Assembly: GCA_035578175.1 (NCBI GenBank)
Contig: JAQMRL010000003.1
Span: forward strand, 60,248,672 to 60,312,671
Source of the DNA: Catonia carolina
Taxonomy: Eukaryota > Arthropoda > Insecta > Hemiptera > Achilidae
Length of the DNA: 64,000 nt
Reading direction: 5' to 3'
Within the stretch, counting starts at the first letter, position 1. Each line of letters opens with the position of its first letter. Both the position numbers and the translations under genes were made by a program. This document shows, piece by piece, positions 40,401 to 52,400 of this stretch. Under the pieces are notes generated by a model, which was not told where the DNA came from, ran no database searches, and saw only the letters and a list, made by a program, of their open reading frames with translations.

Positions 40401-43400
40401 ACTTATTTCATCTATAAGTATTTGAGTATCGTTAATCGTTCTTATAAAATAAATATAGCGTTTTAAAATTGTATTCCTATTTTACTTATTTAATTTTTAC
40501 TTTTAATGAAAAATTAGTTATGGTTTTTCAAGAGTAAATCATTTTATGTTCAATCATTTTTAGTTTAAAAACGTAACTTCAAAAATTAGCATTTAATTTT
40601 AAAAAATTATAAAGTCAGTTAAATCAGAGGTGAAAAAAGTTACGGAAAGACAGTTTTCAGGGAGAGATTATAGAGAGAGTAAAAATTTAACACACAAAAA
40701 GTGGGTTGCCACCAGGAAGTTTTGCCTGGAACGTAGGATCACCTCGGTAAGGCTATGTAGTGAACCAGAAATGACAAAAATTTCTTGCAATTTATTATGA
40801 TGGAAGTAGTTAAGATCCTTAAATGAAAATTAGATGTGTCAATTTATACTACATAAAATATGCCAAAACAATGCTCAAATCTTGAAAGAACAAATAATAA
40901 TGCACTTTATAAATTTCCATAAGTTTAACTAAACATAGTGTTACGTATCAATATTGGAATTTTATTTATTTCGTAATATTATTTTAAATTCAGGTTTTTT
41001 GTTGTTATTGGCAACTGCAATATGATTGTTGTGGGAAACTTTGAGTTTTTATTGCAAATTTTTACCAATTCCTAAACAGGAAGCAGACCTAGACCGCAAT
41101 AATGCTGTAACAAACTTGTCAAGATTTTAGCCTCAGCAATAACTTGTAAGTTTCTTTATAGTTGTGCCACCCCCAGTGGGAATCTCATCAGTGATCGCTT
41201 CGTCCAGAAGCCAGCACGATAACCATTACACCAAACCGACGGGCCAAATTTAGATAATGTATGTGAGAAATCTTATTTTTGTTCAACGCAATTATTTTCG
41301 GCCAAAAGAACGTATTAATTTAATGGAAATAAAATTAAGTAAAATTAATCCAATAATGAAATTAATTAAATAAAATTAATCCAATAAAATTAAAATATTC
41401 ACCGCGATTAAAATAAAAACATAGTAGTAACAAAACGATAATAATAGTTGTACTATTTATTAAATAATAAGTGGCCTACCTTTGTTCTCCAGTAATAATG
41501 CGATAAAAGTTTGTTTATATCAACAGCGTAAGTAGAACGGCTATCCGAAACAGGCAATAAATTTTGGAACAGTCATAACAAGTGATGCTGTCATAGAGCA
41601 ACTGATAGCTGCTACAGTTCACCGGGTCTTTTTATTGTATGTTTTTTGTTTTCGAGAAAAGTCAATTATATTCAAGAACATAATAGTTTATTCCGGCGAG
41701 TTCTCGGTTATTCTAGTAACAATCAATCAAAAATAATGAAACTGGTAATAAAAGACTAGAACAATCTCAAAACGTTCATTGAGTATTTAATAAAGTATAT
41801 TTGAACAATAATAGCTACTACATTATCTTCCGTTGTAATACACCGAATCATAAAATTCTTTTTTTGCCGATAAGCTTGTAAATATATCAGTGTAAATAAA
41901 TTAGCTCTAAATTATTTCGGGTATTTTCTGTTAAACATTAAAGATTATAATGAATTATAAACCAAGCGGCCCTGAGTTCGATTCCGGACTAAAAGCGGCG
42001 TATTTTCTTCGCTATAATTATTTATAATAATTACCCTTACACAAACTTTGGCTTACTATCCACTAAAAAAGATTATATCCCTGAATTAACTTACTTTGCC
42101 AGTTTCTACGATGAAATTTGATCCAAATGAATAGTTCAGTTTACTGATTTAAATAATTAAATTTATCATATTAAAATATATTATTTGAAAAATATCATGA
42201 AAACTTACCTGAGATAGAAGTTGTTTTTCTGTTCGTCGCATCTTCCTTTCACATGACAATTTAACTTAAAAATAAGAAAAATGTGTGAGTTCCTCACACT
42301 TTATTTCCGTCGCAGTAAAAGAAAAAAATGAAAAAACTAAAAAAAATCAGGGTCCGTATCATAATTCGCAACTTGTTAATTTTTTCGTACCCCTGTCTCT
42401 ATTTAGTATCAAGGTGGTCTGGTTATAAAACATTTAAAAAATTACTTTCTGTCCACAAAAACTACATTTCATAGGGCATTTTAACCGTTTTATTTTCCTT
42501 CTCATGTACTCACAAATTGTTCCTTGGATTCAGATAATCTAAACTATCCATATATGAAAGCGCAGTAGCACACTGTTGGTGATTTACTCTCGATATTATG
42601 CCAGTGGCAAAGGAAAATGAAAATACGACAACGTAAAAAGAAAAATATAGTTGAGTGCCGAGTTTTTGTACCATTCATATTTCTGAATTTTCATTAAAAT
42701 GGTTTCTTTTATTTATTTTGTATTATCGGAAAATTTAGCACTTAAATCAATCTTTTGTTAAAAAAACAAATCTTAACCTTTAACGTACGGACTGTTTTAG
42801 TAATTTTGCAAAACATCAAACTAATCATAAGAGTCTTGCAAATAAATTCTTTTATCTTATTTACTAATAGATATAAAATTCTGAAAAAAATACAGTTAAT
42901 TTATGAAATGCGTACCAATTTTTTGAATATAACATTTTGAAAATAACTTTACTATTGTCTTCGCTGTGGCTAGCGAAAAATTTCGCACGGTAATATAAAG
43001 TACTTGGTGTACATTTTTTACTCTGAAGGGCTTAAAATTCAGTTTATCAAAATATTTTATAGAATATATTTTGTAAAGAAGAATTTTCTTTAAAAATGGG
43101 TAATTTTCAATTCATTTTCCGAAAAATTTGTAAAGAGTTACAAATTTTTTAAATAGTACATGTTTTTACAAAAATGTCCTTCAAATTTATCATAACGATC
43201 TTGCGAATAAACTCTTTTATCTTATTTACTTAGGGCTGTTCTTATGGGCAAAGCTGAATAGCACATTGCTTACTGTATAAATACATGTTTTGATAAACAT
43301 TGTAAGAGGTCTGGAACGCAAATGGCAGAGCTTTTACTAAGCCAATGCAATACTAACAAAAATCATTCATTTTTGTATAAATTCGTTCGTAAACCTGTTA

Positions 43401-46400
43401 AATGAGACCTTCTGCCTTTTCAAGGGCAAACTACCAACGTATAAACATTCATACTTCACACACACACACAAGAAACACGTGTATTTTAATTTGTGTGGGT
43501 GTTACAACCATTCATCTCTTCTACGACAAAAAACTGGATTTTCTTACGTGCTACCAACATTTTAAACTGAAATAAAAAATTTCCCTTTCATGATATTTTA
43601 TTTCTGATTGCACTGTTACACACATTAGAAAATTCCCTGCAAGAAAACTATACTATTTCCTGTGGTTAAGTTGACAATTAGTACGGAGCGTCTCTTTTAA
43701 AACTCTCTGAACACATCTGTTGTTAAAAGCCACTGAAACAGCATCCCGTGTTTTAAAGGTTAAATCTTTTTCGGAAAATTATTTATTTATTATTAACGTA
43801 ATAGTAATAATTAATTAATAACCCTATAATAAATACTATTTTAAATTATCACAATTTGTATAAATTTTTTTATTTTTTGCACTTGGTTTGTCACTACTGA
43901 TACACTTGTTCAGGGGTGGATCCAGGACTGATTTTTGGAGAGGCTCCGAAGTTTGGAGTCCTGCATACCCACCCAAACTCGAAATGGCAGGTCTGGGGTT
44001 CTCCCGGAAATGTTTGTAAAATGTTAACAAGTGAATATCTTTTTCTGATTACCCTTATACATCTGATGATTACTTTTTAAGTTTATACATTTTTTGTTAA
44101 AAATTAGAAAAACATACATCAGGAAATAAGAAAAAAAAACGTACACAACATTAATTTATAAGAGACCTAGAGAGTATATGGTAATTCGTGTGAAAAACAT
44201 ACGCGCACTTATTCTATCAAGACTGGGGAATAAAATAAAAATACAAAAGTTCCTTCTAATTTCTATTTAATACTTAATTGTTAATAATTCTCAACAACAC
44301 TGATTTTCTTCATACTTAATAAACTGTGTTTCAAGGTCATTATAAACAAGAAAATTGACAAAAGTTTCGCAAAATGACAGCTAAAAAAATGCAAAAATGT
44401 TCCGGAAACAGAGGTTGCTCGTGAGATGAGAAAAGTAGGAGTTTTACCGATGTTGCTATGAAATTTCAGACGTTTTGAAGGCAGAAAAGATGTTTCCCTG
44501 CCCTCATGTTTGCCTGCGTTAGGTAAAGAAAGATTTTTTTTTCAAAATTGCTTACCTTAAAGGTTATCATGGCAAGGTAATCATGTAAAGGTTAAGTTAA
44601 TGCAATCTTCGATGTATAAAAGACATCACCAATCAGTGAATCTCCGGAACTACAATTCATAGGTCTGCGATATTCAAATTTGAGTGCTCACGAAAGATTT
44701 TAGAAAATTCACTTTATAACGGCCAAAATCCCGGTAAAATCGTCAAAATTTGTAAAACTATCCCTCCCAAACAATAACATCTTTGTAGGACTGCACGAAA
44801 TGCGGCAACTATGGGCCGCAGGTGTTAGTGTCGTGTAGGGTTTTTTTGTAGTTTTACTTCGGATATTTGTGTCCTTTCGGCTAATCGCAGAAGATGATAA
44901 GATGGATGAATTTTTTTAGCTTATGAAAAGATGCCATGCCTAAACGGGATTGGAACCCGCGACCGCCGGGTGAAAAGCCGAGACGCTAACAACTCAGCTA
45001 CAGCGGCAGGCCGTGTGGCGTTTTTAAAATCAATCTACCAAACTGGGAAAAATCTATGTAATAACAACGGTTCATCACTAAATCTCGAGAATCAGAATGC
45101 CTACAAACTTAAAATTTGGCAGGTATGCAACCGCTTAGGATTTAGGACCTCAGTAAGAAAAGATTTTTGAAAATTCAATGTTGATCGGAGAAAACTCCGC
45201 AAACGAAATTTCCGTAAAGTTTGGAAATAAACTACTCCTCTCAAACCACAACACCTATGTACGCGAAATTCGGAACGTAAGTGCCTCTTAGGTGTTATAT
45301 TTTTGAGTAGGTAAGGGTTTTTAAAAATAAAATATAATTAAATCGGAGAAGTGGATTAATCTACATTTTTAACACCTACGCACTGATCACGAAATCTCCG
45401 AAACCATACAACTCGCAGTAACTTAAAATGTAATAGGTATGTCCTCCCTTAGAGTTAAGTAACAGCTACCAAAGAATTTTTGAAAATTCCATTTGTATTG
45501 GCGATAATCCCAGAAAACCAATTGCAGCACAAAAAAACTTATTTCGTTTCTCCTATACGAAAATACCTTAAAACGTGAAAGTCAGTGTCTGCGCTTAAAG
45601 TTAACACATTCTCACAATATTGACAAATTAAATGTCAACTCATTTATTAAAATCTATTAAGCCGATAAGGCTGTACAAAGCCGAAAAATATACGTAACCT
45701 CTTCTGCGGCAGTCGCTTAATATAGAAATCAGTTCAGATAATCTATAAATGGAGTGGTCAGTTTCATAGCGCATTTTACTCGTTTAAAACTTTCCGTTAT
45801 TTTAGATAGATACTATAGATACGATATTGTGGATAGATACGAGTATTTATGTTAAAAGATATTTATGTTTAATTGAAAAATAGTTATCCATTAATTTTCA
45901 TGATAATATCTGTAAGGTTATAGCTAGAAGTTAATTAGCCGCTCTGGACTTATTCCCATTTATATGTGTAAATTCGTAACTATCCGATTAGGATTATAGG
46001 TCTACTATATGAAAATCTGCCTTTCATTTTCAAGAAAAAATAATGATACTAATATTATTATTTATCTAGATGTACAGACTTTGAAATCACTAATAGGATG
46101 TTACCATTCAGCGAGTTGTAGGCTTTTGTAAGAGTATCTTAACCAAGCATAATAAAGACTACACGAATTATCTAGTTTAAACATCGCTCAAGGAATGAGT
46201 ACATTTCTTTTCTTATAAAATTGGTTTGTGGGGCTTTACCCCGAAATCTTGACATTAAAGGGGACATGAAGACGTGTGGTTAGCGAAGATGATGGAGAGT
46301 ACAAATGATTCCATTATTCGGGTTACGGCTTGCAGTTTGTCTCTACGTGTAGTGTGGAACTGATCTATAATGTGGAAGTTATAAGTAAGAGTACAGTAAA

Positions 46401-49400
46401 AAAACAAAGAATTACGTTTGGCAACATTGAGATGACTAATAACTACTCTGCTATCCTGTCATTTAAATTTCTCCTCGGTTTGGCTCTTCAGTTCCGATTG
46501 CCTTCACACGCGTGGCGCGAAATTTAGCCACACCTCCTCCTCGTTTTATGCACTCACTGTGTATCAAAAAATTTACAAAAATGTTAATAAAATGGTGTGT
46601 TAATAGTGTACCACATCTAACCAAGTGAGAACTGAGAAAAAAAATGAAAAAAATATTATAAATTAAGGTAGACCTCGTTTTGGCAATTTCTACCGGTCTC
46701 CTCACTTGGTGCTTTCAACCGGTATGTGTGTGTGTGTGTGTGTGAACAGAATATCTCAAGAACGGAACATCGTACGAACTTGAAACTTAAGTTACATATC
46801 ACTACCGGACCCAACACAAACATTTTCATCAAAATCGGTCAACCGGAAGTAGTAGTTTATTCGTATCATTTTTCACTTTTTTGCAATTTTCTCAAAAACT
46901 GGTCCTACAATTTTTTTTTAAAAATCGCCTCATTTACTTAACTTTTTATGCTCTTCAAGATAGGTAGACGCCATGTTTGCTGAAATTCTTGGTGAGGCTG
47001 TTTTTGACGTAAAAACGTTGTATATTTAAGATTACGGCTTTAATATGCATTTTAGCGCAAAACTTTAATAAAAAATGTAGAGAATTTAAAATCCTACAAC
47101 TTTTATTTCAGACATTTTTTTGTATAAAGCTTCGTTTAGCGGTAATTAGCAATTTTCTGTTTTTTTTCTCACGAAAACGTGTGAAAAATCGATTTTTTTC
47201 AGATTTCGGCCTTAGTATGCATTTTATGACAAAAGTGTATATAATCAAATTTATAGGAAATAAAAGATCTACAACTTTTATTTAAAGCATTTTTCTCTAA
47301 AGAGCCTAGTTTAGTGTGAAAGAGTGATTTTCCATATTTTTTAGCCTAACTGAGGTTGATTTTCATTTTGCGTCTTTCATATATGATTAAAATTAGGTTA
47401 TGTTTATTGAGGTTAGTTTTTTGTTTATTTCTAATGTTAGGTTATATTGTTTAAATTATTTGCATTGGCAAGAGAAAGTTATGTGAGTGTTTCACACCAG
47501 ATTATTTTTTTTTTTTGTTTAACCTCCGACTATTCTGCAATTACTGCTAATGCAAATGGTGAAGGATGGTTGGTTTAGTGGCAATGTCATTGCCACTAAA
47601 CCAACCAGCTGATTTTCTGAGATGAAGGTTCCTGGTTTAAATCCTAGTAAAGGTTGAAATCTTTTAAACGGATTTGAATACTGGACAGTGGTTACCAGTG
47701 TACTTTCATGACTGGTGTTCAATTAACCACACTCTCTCAGGAATAGTTGGCCTGAGTCAGTACATGACTACATCTCATTTACAAGTCATAAAAAATCCTA
47801 AGTAGGCCAGATAAATGAAGAATACTTACCCTATCTATAGCTTTTCCAACTTTTGATACGGTACTATGAAGATCTCTATGTTCGGTAGCTAAGCGTTGTA
47901 TTGTTTCACGGACTCTATTCATTGCCTGCTTAACTATAACATTTTGTGCAGGTGTCAATTCATGATCTGGAGGACCTAAAATAATAAAACAGTCATTTCA
48001 CTATATTATTTAAGTAATACGATAGGTAATGCTAGATATCTTAAATTTAAGATGAATTAGTCTATCAATAATTTCTAATTTTATGCCCACAAATGTGAAA
48101 CTTCTAACACTCACGTCCACTAATGATACATCTGTTATCTGTTTAGTACTTGTAACTTTTAAGAATAGCAGATCCAAAATAATTCATGTATTTTGCAAAA
48201 ATTTTCAAATAGGTACAGAATTGTCAACAAAATATTTTTTCTATAAAATTGTGAATAATTACGTAGTAATAGCCATTTGATTTTTATAGGTTGTTCATTC
48301 CTTTTTTTATAGTTTCTTGCCATTTACACCATTGTAAACCTGTTCACAAGTATAATTCAATTTATAATGTATCATGTAACATTATAATAGTGATATTCTA
48401 GAAACACTTTATTGTAAGAAATTGTGTATTATATTGAGGTGGTGTGTATTGAACAAGGATAAGGGATTGTGATGATTGAAATGTTTTAAATAGGAATTCT
48501 TGGAAATCAAAACTAGTAGAAATGTTTGTTTTTAATTTGATTCCTTCTACCACGTTCGGATAAAGTGAAGAAAGTGTTAGAGCACAACGTGTGAGTGAAC
48601 ACAGGTATAGCTACTTGAGTCACGAGCTTGCCCTTGTTTGAAACGAGGGGTAAAGGGGGAAAAACATCAGTGCGCATGTACGACTGCTTTAATTTCAGTG
48701 TAGCAAACACAACAACTTATATTATACCCAGAGTATGTGCAGTATATCGCGGAACCTTTTGTAGCTTAACTGTACGAATATAACTGTTTGTTACCGTAAA
48801 CAGAAATGTTAGTTTCTTGAAAACATGGACAGACTATTCACAGTGCTGAACGAAATCTATCATCCAGTGTAATACATTGCTGTGAAGTTCAAGCTAAACA
48901 AAAATGCCTTTCCCTGCCTCTTAACAAAAGCCATGAGCGAGTGGCTAACTTCTGTGATGTTTCTTTTCCACAATTCGAAAAATAAAGAAGGAAATTAAAG
49001 GCGTGAAGAAGCTATTCTTCAACAGTTTTGTTGACACCTGGTAAAAAATAAGGAAACGGTTAGGTACATACTAGTGAGACTGATAATGAAGACGCCGGTG
49101 ACAGTGATAGTAACTAGACGTGATTCATTCGCAGAAAAATTTGTTCCAATGGAATAAAGTAGCCTATAATTATAGTAAATCAAACATTTCTAGTCATGTA
49201 GTTAAGCTATAGGCAATACTACAGTTCACATTTATTTCTTATAAGGTTTATGAAGAAAACATTTTCTAGGAATAAACCACAGCTTACAAAATGTATGTAG
49301 AAACTGTACGGTAGTGAATGAAAGTATGAGTAGTGTCTTACTGTTGAGGTTGGCAGCATTGTCAAATTTTCACTTCCCTTCCTCACACCCCATTCATAAG

Positions 49401-52400
49401 CAAAAGGCAATCTTGCGACTTCAGTATCTATAGTAGCAAGTGTTTATGGACAGGTAAATCATTGTTTTGATATTTAAGCAAACAGTATCGTATTTAGAGT
49501 AGATTTTAATTAAACTGTAAGTTTTGTAATTAATTTAATTGAAGTAATAGTAATTTGTTAATAATCTAAGATTAATCATTAATTGTAATTATTAATCGTG
49601 TCAATAAATACTTGTTATAAGTTTACAGGAAGTTTGTTTATTATTTATTACACTCAGAACCCGAACGAACCTAGGTTTAGGTGTTACAGCATATTTGAAA
49701 TTATCCAGTAGTAGCTAAAGAAGAATCCCATGCTTTTTTTCAGCCAGCAAATACAGTGCTAGTGAAACTAATACCTGTACTGGTGTAGGGTTAATTCACT
49801 AGTTTTAATAAAATTTATACAGTATTACTCCAATTTATAAAATTACTGAAAGTTATAAGTTAGGTTATTACTTGACACCATTAATGCACATACTGAAAGC
49901 TATGAATTCATCTAGACACCTGATTAAACAACAACAATAACAGTAATTTGGAAAAAAATTGAGTGGTTCTCATTAACAAGTAAGAACTAAATGTTGTGCA
50001 CAAAAGCACTCGTAATTATTAAAACACATAAAAAAAACCTGGGAATAATTTTTACGTGACTTGCAGAATTCCTAAACACAGGTATAATACTACATCAAAA
50101 GAAAGCAAAATATGTGAAACTACTTCATAAATAAATTTATATTTATGAAAGGAAAACCACAAAGAAAGAGAACATTTAGACACATTTTAAAAATTACGCA
50201 AACAAAAAAGTAATATTACATTATTCTCGGTTTATCGTAAGAAAGATATGTTACGTAAAATAACAGCAGTTATTGAATCAGCTGCTACAGCGGTGACTCA
50301 AAAAAATATGTGTCACTTTTAATAAAAACATCACAATGATAACATCCCTTTACAGAATTATACATCAGATGTTTAAATATGAATTTTTAATAGGCATTTG
50401 TAAGTTCCCGTTATTTTTTTCTCAGTTCTCATTTTATTTATACTACTCACTGATACCCCACTTAGTTCACAAGTAAATTTTATTACTTCTGCTACGACAA
50501 GTGTTGGATTTTTTCCTAACAACTTATTGAACACACTTAACAGGATTGCCTTTTCCCCACTTCTTAAATACTCTCCTTTTTGGTGCTTGGTAACAGAAGA
50601 TTCTGATACGTCAGCCATTACAATTCTACGAAACAAAAATTTTATAAGACTTTTAGTACATAAAATAAAAACACACGCTTTTTCACTCCACAAAAAATAC
50701 AATAGATTACCACATACGGAAAAACCTAAGGTCAACGTTTGGGCAATATTAATGAACAACTGAAAATAAACAGATGTGATCGTGTTGTTATTACCAAAGA
50801 AAAACAAATGAGTCATTCGGCACTATTTGGCGCATCTGATTTACAACCTTTCGTTAGTTCAGGATGAGCTGGCTTGATCATTAGTGAGTCATATCTACAG
50901 GCACTACTTGAGTCTGTCTACGCTAAGAGTACTCCGACGTAGGCAACCAGCAATACAAGTGAGCATGCCCATTAATTAAAAATACACACGGCATGATCAA
51001 AAACAAAATTCCATACAACACTAATTATTCACTATAAGCTTAATATAACAAAAACATGCTCAATTCATTTGTTAGAAAATGTTTTATAAATCGAACATTA
51101 GTTTACCATTAATAACTAAAACTTTTACAATTGTTACTCTTACATTGTTATTTTTCGTTACATTAGCCTGTTGTTGTTTAGGTCAACAGCCAAAAGGCTG
51201 GTTTGAACCTCTAGAGGTTTTACTAAGTAAAAACGAGGAGTAAGGTGGTTTACCATTGCCTTCCTCACTGAGTTGAAAGATTATGCTTATCAGCATGCCA
51301 GGCCCTCCGAAAAGCACTCACTTTCCACCCTGTAAATGACACCTTCACTTCATTCACCACAGGGTCTGGCTGCATAGTGAAATTCATTACTCTCAGAGGA
51401 GATAACTCTGACTAGTGTCTTTTACACCTCTACCTCTTCTGTTCTTAAATAGTTCAGTCATATAAGTGGCTGACTATGTGATAAGAAACAGAACTATTTT
51501 TTTTAGCCCTGGACCAAACAGATAGAGTGCAATTAAAATAACACTCCACCTGCCCGTTTTGGGCATTAGCCTATTTACTATTATTACATTATTATTTATG
51601 ATGTAGGTTTTTATTATAGACTCAGTTCTATTCTTGGTCGAGCCACAAGTAATATAAGACTAATGCTCTTGAATTATAACAAGAGAGTAAACAATTCCAG
51701 TGATTCGTTGTTTATCATTTCAGATTGTTTATTTTGTATCATTAAAATTAATGTCTGTGACTAGTTTCATACAACTATTTGCACTTGCCCGTGTTTAACT
51801 CATTTTTAGTTTCATCATTATCTTTTGGTATTGAATCGGTTCGTTTCGATTTTCTTCGCAGACTGAAGTTGAAAAGTTTTGTAAGCTGTGTTTTGTTAAC
51901 AAGCGTGATAGTGAACGTGTTGAGTTTTTGAAACAAGAAAGCGGTAAACATTAAAAAGCAGACAAAAATTGTTTTGGTAAATGTAATGGTTAAAATAAAT
52001 TAATTAAGGAGTTTTTATGAAATTACAATAATTACAAGTAATCTGAACAGTATAATTGAAAATGCTTAATGGATAATGTTTATTTTAGCAGGATGTAGAT
52101 ATTTTAATGATGGATGTAGTGCAAGATAATATTGTCCGGCGAGAGGTAGATACACGCCAACTAGTGTAAAACTTTTGTTTACAACCTATAGGCGCTTGCC
52201 TCGCGCGGAGTACTCTTACAGTAGATCGACTATACAGAAGATGCATTGTGTTTACTCAATATATCTTTCTGGTACCATCTTTCTTACTATGAATACAGTA
52301 TATCTGTTTACGTTAATGCAAATACACACACCAACATTCAATGATTATTATCAATGACAAGGCTTCTGTTGAATATGGTAAAGAAAACAACTGCTTGTGC

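Larger units (their letters stand above)
24581..46724 (-). mobile_element. tandem dimer of a tyrosine-recombinase-encoding mobile unit
   Basis: Two head-to-tail units (24581-34400 and 34435-46724) are joined by a TG tract and bounded by TG tracts. The host repeat on both sides is a single copy cut in two, as its unsplit relatives show. Units begin TTTGTGGGAGCACCC and end CTTTCAACCGGTA. The outer 25 bases form imperfect inverted repeats (AGCACC-AA--GAGGAGA shared), and ACGAGGAG-type motifs recur near both ends. Each unit has one recognisable gene, on the minus strand. The family resemblance of the protein is to Crypton-type recombinases, but Cryptons described so far are shorter and lack inverted ends. 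The lesions in both copies imply the dimer is now immobile on its own. Confidence 0.8.
34435..46724 (-). mobile_element. recombinase unit, copy 2 (with later insertions)
   Basis: Same layout as copy 1 but 12.3 kb. Extra sequence is explained by a retroposon at 35336-35861, a 1.5-kb segment at 40592-42131 within the first intron, and a piggyBac-like element at 42777-43759. A deletion of about 0.4 kb lies in exon 3. Removing these brings the length close to copy 1. Confidence 0.8.

Noticed and set aside
24581..46724. Giant-virus-like or Polinton-type element
   Set aside because: No DNA polymerase, capsid, ATPase or retroviral-type integrase genes are visible in either unit.
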